From Paracoccaceae bacterium (GTDB lineage Bacteria > Pseudomonadota > Alphaproteobacteria > Rhodobacterales > Rhodobacteraceae): DNA of 7,153 nucleotides. Below are positions 1 through 5,091 of the stretch, in pieces. The notes under the pieces are model-generated. The model saw nothing but the letters and a program-made list of their open reading frames with translations. It was not told the DNA's origin and did not search any database. Position 1 is the stretch's first letter; each line of letters starts with the position of its first letter. The DNA lies in assembly GCA_015485375.1 (NCBI GenBank), contig WFTU01000363.1, positions 1 through 7,153 of the forward strand, written 5' to 3'. A program made the position numbers and the translations under genes.

Positions 1-587
1 AGCCATGCCTTCATGTTCGGGAAATCGTCGATATTCTGCTCCTGCCCCTCCCAGAGGCTCGCCCAGGGCCAGATCGCCATATCGGCAATCGAGTATTCCC
101 CCGCCACAAACTCCCGATCTGCCAGTCGCCGGTCCAGCACGCCGTAAAGTCGCGCAGTCTCGTTGCGATAGCGGTCCTTGGCATAGGGCAGGTCGTGCGG
201 CGGATCCATCGCGGGGGCATATTTCAGGAAATGGTGCGCTTGCCCCGCCATCGGGCCAAGCCCGCCCATCTGCCACATCAGCCATTGCTCCACCTCGATG
301 CGCTCGCGCGCGTTGCGCCCGTAAAACTGGCCGGTCTTGCGCCCCAGATATTGCAAAATCGCGCCGCTCTCGAACACCGAAACCGGCTCCCCGTCCGGCC
401 CTTCGGGATCAATAATCGCCGGCATCCGGTTGTTGGGAGAGATCGCCAGAAACTCCGGCTCGAACTGCTCGCCCGCGCCGATATTCACAAGGTTCAGGTT
501 ATACGGCAGCCCCATCTCCGCGAGCGCGATGGTGATTTTCCAGCCGTTCGGTGTCGGCCAGTAGAACAGCTCTATCGGTTTCGTCAT
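1..587 (-). CDS. Glutathione S-transferase, YfcG/YghU-like (Nu class), partial
   Basis: A cytosolic thioredoxin-fold enzyme that uses glutathione, probably as a disulfide-bond oxidoreductase rather than a classical conjugating transferase. The start is ATG at 585-587 on the minus strand, with an AAGGGG ribosome binding site seven bases upstream. The reading frame stays open to the left edge for 195 codons, so the C-terminus is missing; I recall about 215 residues for E. coli YfcG. The N-terminal domain shows FYWPTPNGWKITI (residues 8-20; the Thr-Pro-Asn is the signature of this class), SPNNRMPAI with the cis-proline at residue 56, and the glutathione-binding FESGAI (72-77). The helical C-terminal domain has QWLMWQMGGLGPMAGQ and YSIADMAIWPW. 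The close match in all these segments makes the family secure; the physiological substrate is unknown. It diverges from metZ, with about 209 bases shared between the two starts. Confidence 0.93.
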   Translation of the reverse strand, partial: MTKPIELFYWPTPNGWKITIALAEMGLPYNLNLVNIGAGEQFEPEFLAISPNNRMPAIIDPEGPDGEPVSVFESGAILQYLGRKTGQFYGRNARERIEVEQWLMWQMGGLGPMAGQAHHFLKYAPAMDPPHDLPYAKDRYRNETARLYGVLDRRLADREFVAGEYSIADMAIWPWASLWEGQEQNIDDFPNMKAW

Positions 588-606
588 GGTCTTTCCCCTT
601 TTCGTT

Positions 607-623
607 TGCGCCAGCATGACGCA
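607..623. promoter_or_regulatory. Near-palindromic candidate operator
   Basis: A 17-base near-perfect inverted repeat, TGCGCCA-GCA-TGACGCA, with one mismatch between the arms. It lies 20 bases upstream of the glutathione S-transferase start, in the gap shared with divergent metZ. Its size and symmetry would suit a dimeric regulator, but no regulator gene is visible and the site was found by eye only. Confidence 0.3.
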
Positions 624-646
624 TTTCACAATACAGGCAAGCCCGC

Positions 647-675
647 TTGACGAAAACGTCGCGTCTCCGTAAGAA
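647..675 (+). promoter_or_regulatory. Candidate sigma-70 promoter of metZ
   Basis: A TTGACG -35 element (647-652, five of six consensus bases) is followed after 17 bases by a weak TAAGAA -10 (670-675, three of six). The predicted transcription start near 681-682 coincides with the 5' end of the SAM-II riboswitch, which supports the assignment. A small inverted repeat GACG-AAAA-CGTC (649-660) overlaps the -35 element and could be an operator or chance. The weak -10 keeps confidence moderate. Confidence 0.45.
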
Positions 676-679
676 ACCC

Positions 680-735
680 CTGTGGCGATTTGTAGGACTG
701 GATTGCGGGCCACGGTAAATATGCCGCTAAAGAGG
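680..735 (+). promoter_or_regulatory. SAM-II riboswitch (metA-type) upstream of metZ
   Basis: An RNA aptamer that binds S-adenosylmethionine and normally lowers expression of methionine genes. Stem P1 pairs GTGGC (682-686) with GCCAC (709-713). The conserved segments appear in the expected order: GATTTGT in the loop (687-693), TTGC (703-706), the ACGG-TAAAT linker after P1 (712-720) and the 3' hallmark GCTAAAGAGG (726-735). GCGG (705-708) can pair with CCGC (724-727), which closes the pseudoknot. SAM-II riboswitches are known in alphaproteobacteria before metA, metX and metZ, so the context fits. One oddity is that the GAGG end lies about 60 bases before the metZ ATG, too far to be its own ribosome binding site. 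Recognition is by motif and pairing inspection; no covariance model was run. Confidence 0.88.
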
Positions 736-739
736 TCGA

Positions 740-788
740 GGCCCGAAACGCCCCGATCGCGTAAACAGAAAGGGCCGGATTTTCCGGA
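740..788 (+). promoter_or_regulatory. Candidate alternative hairpins between riboswitch and metZ start
   Basis: Two pairings compete. GGCCC (740-744) can pair with GGGCC (772-776), and CCGGA (775-779) can pair with TCCGG (783-787) around a TTT loop. The two share bases 775-776. The second hairpin includes most of GGA (786-788), the only ribosome-binding-like sequence at a workable distance from the metZ ATG. No U-run follows, so a terminator is unlikely. A role as a translational expression platform is inference. Confidence 0.3.
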
Positions 789-796
789 AAAATACT

Positions 797-1978
797 ATGA
801 CAGACACGTGGAACACCCGCACGAAGCTCGTGCATGCAGGCACCCGCCGCTCGCAATACGGCGAGGTCTCCGAAGCCCTCTTCCTCACGCAGGGTTTTGT
901 TTACCCCGATGCCGAGGCCGCCGAGGCCCGCTTCGTGGAATGTGGCGAGGACGAATACATCTACGCCCGCTACGCCAACCCGACCGTAGCAATGTTCGAG
1001 GACCGCATCGCCGCCATCGAGGGCGCCGAAGCCGCCTTCGCCACCGCCTCCGGCATGGCGGCGGTCAATGGTGCGCTGTTCAGCCAGCTACAGGCGGGCG
1101 ACCATGTGGTTTCCGCCAAGGCGCTGTTCGGCTCCTGTCTGTTCATCCTAGAAAACCTGCTGCCGAAATACGGTGTCGAGGTCACTTTCGTTGACGGCAC
1201 CGACCTTGACGCATGGCGCGCCGCCATGCGCCCGAACACCAAGCTCGCCTTTGTCGAGGCGATCTCCAACCCGACGCTGGAAGTCATCGACATCAAAGCC
1301 GTGGCGGGGATCGCCCACGAAGCGGGCGCGCTCCTTGTCGTGGACAATGTTTTCGCCACGCCGGTATTCCAGCGCACGCTCGAGCTTGGCGCCGATGTCG
1401 TCGTCTACTCCGCCACCAAACACATCGACGGGCAGGGCCGCTGCCTCGGCGGAGTGGTGCTGGGGCGCGACGAGTTCATCAACGGTGATTTCCTGAACTA
1501 CATGAAACACACCGGCGGCGCGCTCAGCCCGTTCAACGCCTGGGTGATGCTGAAAGGGCTGGAGACGCTCGATCTGCGCTGCCGCGCACAGGCCGACACC
1601 GCACTGGCCCTTGCCAAAGCCGTGGAAAACCACCCCGCACTGGCCCGCACCATCTACCCGTCGCTCGAAAGCCATCCGCAGCACGATCTGGCGGAAAAAC
1701 AGATGAGCGCGGGCGGCACCGTGCTGTCCCTCGACCTGAAGGGCGGCAAGGAAGCAGCCTTCCGATTCCTCAATGCCCTGACGATTCCCGAGATCTCCAA
1801 TAATCTCGGCGACGCCAAGTCGATTGTGACCCATCCTGCGACAACAACGCATCAGCGCCTGTCGCCCGAACAGCGCTCCGATCTGGGCATTACCGATGGT
1901 CTCGTGCGTTTTTCTGTGGGATTGGAGGATGTTAGCGATCTTCTGGCGGATGTGACGCAGGCTCTGGACAAGGTTTAA
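797..1978 (+). CDS. metZ: O-succinylhomoserine sulfhydrylase MetZ
   Basis: A cytosolic PLP enzyme of the Cys/Met-metabolism family that converts O-succinylhomoserine and sulfide into homocysteine, the direct sulfhydrylation route to methionine. The 393 residues are full length for the family. The N-terminal KLVHAGTRRSQYGEVSEALF and YARYANPT (residues 56-63) are typical of MetZ. Further family landmarks are the PLP-contacting SGMAA (85-89), Asp183 in VVDNVFATP, which should hold the pyridine nitrogen, and the Schiff-base Lys208 in YSATKHIDGQGR. The C-terminal HPATTTHQRLSPEQR and VRFSVGLED segments are also conserved. The start is ATG 797: the frame upstream back to the stop at 728 has no ATG, GTG or TTG. 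The nearby ribosome binding site is weak (GGA at 786-788). The preceding SAM-II riboswitch supports the methionine role. MetB or MetY relatives are the main alternatives, but the N-terminal signature favours MetZ. Confidence 0.93.
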   Translation: MTDTWNTRTKLVHAGTRRSQYGEVSEALFLTQGFVYPDAEAAEARFVECGEDEYIYARYANPTVAMFEDRIAAIEGAEAAFATASGMAAVNGALFSQLQAGDHVVSAKALFGSCLFILENLLPKYGVEVTFVDGTDLDAWRAAMRPNTKLAFVEAISNPTLEVIDIKAVAGIAHEAGALLVVDNVFATPVFQRTLELGADVVVYSATKHIDGQGRCLGGVVLGRDEFINGDFLNYMKHTGGALSPFNAWVMLKGLETLDLRCRAQADTALALAKAVENHPALARTIYPSLESHPQHDLAEKQMSAGGTVLSLDLKGGKEAAFRFLNALTIPEISNNLGDAKSIVTHPATTTHQRLSPEQRSDLGITDGLVRFSVGLEDVSDLLADVTQALDKV

Positions 1979-2006
1979 TCCCTCTACCTACGGTTTAACT
2001 AAAAAT

Positions 2007-2065
2007 AAACTATTCCCCTTTTGGTAACCTTTTGTTAAGGTTTAAGGGCGAAGGGTAAATAGTTT
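2007..2065. repeat. Nested inverted repeats upstream of folE
   Basis: An AT-rich 59-base segment of nested inverted repeats. The outer arms are AAACTATT (2007-2014) and AATAGTTT (2058-2065). The middle arms are CCCTT (2016-2020) and AAGGG (2051-2055). The inner hairpin is AACCTT (2026-2031), loop TTGTT, AAGGTT (2037-2042). The segment lies between metZ and the folE leader ORF and has no U-run after it, so it does not look like a standard metZ terminator. It may be protein-binding DNA or an RNA structure. Confidence 0.5.
2024..2038. promoter_or_regulatory. Candidate CtrA-like binding site
   Basis: GTAA-N7-TTAA (2024-2027 and 2035-2038) matches the alphaproteobacterial CtrA consensus TTAA-N7-TTAA with one mismatch in the first half-site. 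A further TTAA follows at 2042-2045. The site is about 100 bases upstream of the folE start and 50 upstream of the leader ORF. AT-rich DNA produces such matches easily, so this is suggestive only. Confidence 0.3.
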
Positions 2066-2084
2066 GTAAACCGGAGGTGGTTAA

Positions 2085-2144
2085 ATGTGCGGAATAATAC
2101 TGCCTGTCACCTTGCGTTGCTCTAACAGGAGAAATACACCATGA
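2085..2144 (+). CDS. Candidate 19-codon leader ORF overlapping folE
   Basis: A short ORF encoding MCGIILPVTLRCSNRRNTP. It begins at ATG 2085 after a near-perfect GGAGGT ribosome binding site (2073-2078, six-base spacing), stronger than that of folE itself. Its TGA (2142-2144) overlaps the folE ATG (2141-2143) as ATGA, the usual arrangement for translational coupling. The GGAGGT sits exactly in the loop of a small AACC/GGTT hairpin (2069-2072 with 2079-2082). The peptide matches no family I know and may have no function beyond controlling folE translation. It could be chance, but the strong binding site together with the exact overlap makes translation plausible. Confidence 0.45.
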   Translation: MCGIILPVTLRCSNRRNTP

Positions 2145-2779
2145 ATGTTTATGACCCGACAATAACCGACAAAGAGGACATCGGCATAGTGGTTGACAGA
2201 CCTTCAAGACAGGAAGCGGAAGAAGCCGTTCGCACATTGTTGCGCTGGGCCGGAGACGATCCGGACCGCGAAGGCCTGCTCGACACACCCAAGCGCGTGA
2301 CCAAGGCCTATCTGGAATGGTTCCGCGGCTATGACGAGGATCCGGTCGAGATGCTCCAGCGCACCTTCGGCGAGGTGGAGGGCTACGACGAAATGGTGGT
2401 CCTGCGCGACATCCGCTACGAATCCTATTGCGAGCATCACATGGCCCCGATCATCGGCGTCGCCCATGTCGGCTACATCCCGACCGAGCGCGTGGTGGGC
2501 ATCTCCAAACTCGCCCGCGTGGTCGATGCTTTCGCCAAGCGTCTGCAGGTACAGGAAAAAATGAACGCCCAGATCGCGCAATCCCTGTTCGACGTGTTGC
2601 AGCCCAAGGGCGTGGCCGTGGTGCTGGAGGGCGAACATCACTGCATGTCCACCCGCGGCGTCCACAAACCGGGCGTCTCCATGGTGACCTCCACCATGCT
2701 CGGCGATTTCCGCACCGACCGCGAGCTGCGCAAGGAATTCCTCGACATCATCGGCAACCCGACCAACCGCGGCGGCTGA
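2141..2779 (+). CDS. folE: GTP cyclohydrolase I FolE
   Basis: A cytosolic, zinc-dependent enzyme, usually a homodecamer, that converts GTP to 7,8-dihydroneopterin triphosphate and formate, the first step of tetrahydrofolate synthesis. The 212-residue protein has the expected zinc ligands Cys97 and His100 in SYCEHHMAPIIG and Cys168 in EGEHHCMSTRGV. These are offset by a constant 13 residues from the ligands I recall for E. coli (110, 113, 181). GLLDTPKRVTKAY (45-57), the substrate-pocket GYIPTERVVGISKLARVVDAF (111-131) and the C-terminal STMLG and REFLD-like region are also typical. The start is ATG 2141, with AGGAGA (2127-2132) eight bases upstream. A candidate leader ORF overlaps the start codon. 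A strong intrinsic terminator lies 20 bases after the stop, so folE appears to end its transcription unit. Confidence 0.96.
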   Translation: MNVYDPTITDKEDIGIVVDRPSRQEAEEAVRTLLRWAGDDPDREGLLDTPKRVTKAYLEWFRGYDEDPVEMLQRTFGEVEGYDEMVVLRDIRYESYCEHHMAPIIGVAHVGYIPTERVVGISKLARVVDAFAKRLQVQEKMNAQIAQSLFDVLQPKGVAVVLEGEHHCMSTRGVHKPGVSMVTSTMLGDFRTDRELRKEFLDIIGNPTNRGG

Positions 2780-2798
2780 GCGGCCCGCCAACGGCCCG

Positions 2799-2832
2799 AA
2801 CCGGTGTGCCTCCGGCGCGCCGGTTTTCTTTT
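2799..2832 (+). terminator. Rho-independent terminator after folE
   Basis: AACCGGTGTGCC (2799-2810) and GGCGCGCCGGTT (2814-2825) form an uninterrupted 12-base-pair stem, including two G-U pairs, around a TCC loop. A T-rich tail, TTCTTTT (2826-2832), follows. It starts 20 bases after the folE stop and separates folE from the next gene. Confidence 0.9.
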
Positions 2833-2885
2833 GCCCGCCCGCGGGTGTAGGATAGGGGGCATTTCCTTTGAAAGGGGTCCCCGAT

Positions 2886-3602
2886 ATGTCCGGTTACAAC
2901 TACGACAAATTTTCCGCAGACCAGTATGATCTGGACAATTTCACCGCCCCCGCGCCCGGTGACAAGGCCCCCGATTTCACCCTGCAAACCGTTGACGGCA
3001 CCCCGCACCGCCTGCTCGATTTCGACGGCGATTTTCTGGTGCTGGAGACAGGCAGCATCACCTGCCCGCTGTTCCAGTCCCGCCGCGAGGGCATGGCAAA
3101 ACTGGTGCAGGAAAACCCCGACACCGGCTTCGCCATCCTCTATGTGCGCGAGGCCCACCCCGGCGCCACCCGCCCGCAACACGCCTGCGGGTCGGACAAA
3201 CTCGACAACGCCCGCGCCCTGAAAACCCAGGACAAGGAGGGCCGCCTGATCCTTGTCGATACCTTTGACGGTGCCGCACACAAGGCCTACGGCAGCTATC
3301 CCAACTCCGTCACGATCATCAACCGCAACGGCTGCGTGGTCTACACCTCCGACTGGAACAACCCCGCCGCAACCGCCAAGGCACTGGCCACCCTGAAAGC
3401 AGGCAAACCCGCCGCCCGTCAGGGCATGTTCCTGCCCGCCAAACCACCGGTCGCCATCCGTACACTCAAGGCTGCGGGCAAAGGTGCGCCACTCGACTTC
3501 CTGCGCAGTCTGCCCGTGCTGATCTGGCACAACCTGATCAAACGCAACCTGCGTATTCTCGCGGGGAAATCACCCGCCGTTCCCCCTGATACCGCTTGCT
3601 AA
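2886..3602 (+). CDS. Deiodinase-like thioredoxin-fold redox protein (Cys form)
   Basis: A 238-residue protein, probably a cytosolic thiol redox enzyme; its substrate is unknown. Residues about 22-165 form a peroxiredoxin/thioredoxin-like domain (APAPGDKAPDFTLQTVDG at the front). The active-site segment is LETGSITCPLFQ with Cys60, followed by YVREAHPG (86-93) and PQH (97-99), then LVDTFD, AYGSYPNS and YTSDWN. This order matches the iodothyronine deiodinase family: GS-x-T-Sec-P-x-F, Y-x-x-E-A-H and a second histidine. Here Cys60 (TGC) takes the selenocysteine position, and Glu89, His91 and His99 take the catalytic positions. Cys101 and Cys150 could serve as resolving cysteines. No signal peptide or membrane anchor is seen. 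A basic tail of about 65 residues follows the domain. I chose ATG 2886 (AAAGGGG eight bases upstream) over TTG 2868. It lies 40 bases before trkH. A plain AhpC/TSA-type peroxiredoxin is the alternative. Confidence 0.78.
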   Translation: MSGYNYDKFSADQYDLDNFTAPAPGDKAPDFTLQTVDGTPHRLLDFDGDFLVLETGSITCPLFQSRREGMAKLVQENPDTGFAILYVREAHPGATRPQHACGSDKLDNARALKTQDKEGRLILVDTFDGAAHKAYGSYPNSVTIINRNGCVVYTSDWNNPAATAKALATLKAGKPAARQGMFLPAKPPVAIRTLKAAGKGAPLDFLRSLPVLIWHNLIKRNLRILAGKSPAVPPDTAC

Positions 3603-3616
3603 ATACTTGACACTCC

Positions 3617-3630
3617 GGCCTCCAAAGGCC
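3617..3630 (+). promoter_or_regulatory. Small hairpin before trkH
   Basis: GGCCT (3617-3621) and AGGCC (3626-3630) pair around a CCAA loop in the 40-base gap before trkH. The hairpin covers AAAGG (3624-3628), the only Shine-Dalgarno-like sequence before the trkH ATG, and that sequence is about 14 bases from the start, further than usual. It may reduce trkH translation or be incidental. Confidence 0.25.
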
Positions 3631-3642
3631 AAGCCTGCGCAA

Positions 3643-5091
3643 ATGATCGACTTCAGACCCGTAGGATATGCAATCGGCCTTCTGGTAACGGCTTTCGGGC
3701 TGTTCATGCTGGTGCCTGCCGCGGTGGATTTCTTCCTCGACAACGGCTCCGCCGGCACATTCGCCATCAGCGCCCTGATTACCGTCGTCCTTGGCGGAGT
3801 CGTCACACTGGCCACCGCCGACGCCTCGCTGGTCGGCCTGACCATCCGCCAAACCTTCCTGCTCACGACGCTCAGCTGGCTGGTCCTCCCCCTGTTCGGC
3901 GCCATCCCCTTCTGGATCGGCGCGCCGGACCTCAGCTACACCGATGCGTTTTTCGAGGCCATGTCCGGCCTCACCACCACCGGCTCCACCGTCATCAACG
4001 GCCTTGACGACCTGCCCAAGGGCACCTTGCTCTGGCGCGGTCTGATGCAATGGTTCGGCGGCATCGGGATTATCGTGGTCGCCATCGCCTTCCTGCCGAC
4101 CCTGAAAGTCGGCGGTATGCAGGCCTTCCGTTCCGAGGGCTTCGAGACCATGGGCAAGGTCCTCCCCCGCGCCGCCGAGATCGCCAGCACCATTTCCGTC
4201 ATCTACGTCGGCCTGACCGTCGTCACCGCAGTCGCCTTCGCCATGACCGGCATGAATTTCTTCGACTCGGTCGTCCATGCCATGACCACGCTTTCCACCG
4301 GCGGCTTTGCCAATTACGACGCCTCTTTCGGGGCCTTCAAGGGTCCGCCGGAATATGTCGCCTCGGTCTTCATGATCCTCGCCAGCCTGCCGTTTGTGCG
4401 CTACGTGCAGATTCTCAACGGCAGCGCCAGACCGCTCCTGCGCGACACGCAGGTGCACGCCTTCCTTGTGCTCGCCGCGCTGCTGGTCGTCGTTGTCGCC
4501 ATGTTCCGCATCTTCGACGAGGGCGCCCCGCTCGAGGAATCCATCCGCGAATCCCTGTTCAACGTCGCCTCGATCCTGTCGGGCACCGGTTTTTCCAGCG
4601 AGGATTACGGCCTTTGGGGCGCGTTCCCCGTGGTGTTGTTCTTCCTGATGGGGCTGGTCGGCGGTTGCGCCGGTTCCACCTGTTGCTCGGTCAAGATCTT
4701 CCGCTATCAACTGCTGGTCGCCGCGATCAAAAGCCAGATCCAGAAAATCCACAGCCCGAACGGCGTGTTCATCACCCGCTATCAGGGCCGCCCCGTCGGG
4801 GATGACCTGCTCGGCTCCGTCATGGCATTCTTCGTGGCTTTCATGCTGACACTGGCCACGGTCACGGTAATCCTCAGCCTGCTCGGCCTCGACTCCATCA
4901 CCGCCATCTCCGGCGCCGCCACCGCGCTCGCCAACGTCGGCCCCGGCCTTGGCCCGATTATCGGCCCCTCCGGCAATTTTTCGAGCCTCTCGGATGCCTC
5001 CAAATGGGTGCTGAGTTTCACCATGCTGATCGGCCGCCTCGAACTCCTGTCGGTCTACGTCCTGTTCACCATCGCCTTCTGGCGCGGCTGA
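3643..5091 (+). CDS. trkH: Potassium uptake channel subunit TrkH
   Basis: The inner-membrane pore subunit of a Trk/Ktr-type potassium uptake system, which works with the NAD(H)- or ATP-binding regulator TrkA. No trkA is seen in the window. The 482-residue protein is highly hydrophobic and shows the four pore-loop repeats of the family. The filter segments are TTTGST (111-116), TLSTGGFA (216-223), ILSGTGF (311-317) and ANVGPG (430-435), each with the filter glycine. Conserved WFGGIGIIVVAIAFLP (137-152) and GGCAGSTCCSVKIFR (340-354) are also present. In the second, Cys-Cys stands where many TrkH proteins, as I recall them, have Gly-Gly; this may be normal for the subfamily. ATG 3643 gives MIDFRPVGYAIGLL, the usual family N-terminus; an in-frame TTG at 3607 is less likely. 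The gene follows the deiodinase-like gene by 40 bases, and its stop overlaps the next start. Confidence 0.94.
   Translation: MIDFRPVGYAIGLLVTAFGLFMLVPAAVDFFLDNGSAGTFAISALITVVLGGVVTLATADASLVGLTIRQTFLLTTLSWLVLPLFGAIPFWIGAPDLSYTDAFFEAMSGLTTTGSTVINGLDDLPKGTLLWRGLMQWFGGIGIIVVAIAFLPTLKVGGMQAFRSEGFETMGKVLPRAAEIASTISVIYVGLTVVTAVAFAMTGMNFFDSVVHAMTTLSTGGFANYDASFGAFKGPPEYVASVFMILASLPFVRYVQILNGSARPLLRDTQVHAFLVLAALLVVVVAMFRIFDEGAPLEESIRESLFNVASILSGTGFSSEDYGLWGAFPVVLFFLMGLVGGCAGSTCCSVKIFRYQLLVAAIKSQIQKIHSPNGVFITRYQGRPVGDDLLGSVMAFFVAFMLTLATVTVILSLLGLDSITAISGAATALANVGPGLGPIIGPSGNFSSLSDASKWVLSFTMLIGRLELLSVYVLFTIAFWRG

Noticed and set aside
195..650. Plus-strand ORFs of 75-151 codons opposite the glutathione S-transferase
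   Set aside because: They are Arg/Pro-rich shadow translations; the minus strand encodes a clear glutathione S-transferase.
1900..1978. The last 25 or so codons of metZ use more T-ending codons than the rest
   Set aside because: The protein stays typical of MetZ to its end, and a short run of different codon use is not enough to claim recombination.
2868..2885. TTG start six codons upstream for the deiodinase-like gene
   Set aside because: A G-rich stretch precedes it, but ATG 2886 has the better start codon and a well-spaced AAAGGGG.
2748..3530. A 260-codon ORF on the minus strand opposite the deiodinase-like gene and the folE terminator
   Set aside because: It has low-complexity Gly/Val-rich content and crosses a strong terminator structure. 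It is an antisense shadow.
3607..3612. Perfect TTGACA -35 element before trkH
   Set aside because: No acceptable -10 lies 16-18 bases downstream (CAAGCC at 3630-3635), and the tight spacing suggests read-through from the upstream gene.
3538..4752. A 404-codon ORF on the minus strand opposite trkH
   Set aside because: The translation is a repetitive Asp/Gly/Glu/His-rich string with no domain, and trkH on the other strand is unambiguous.
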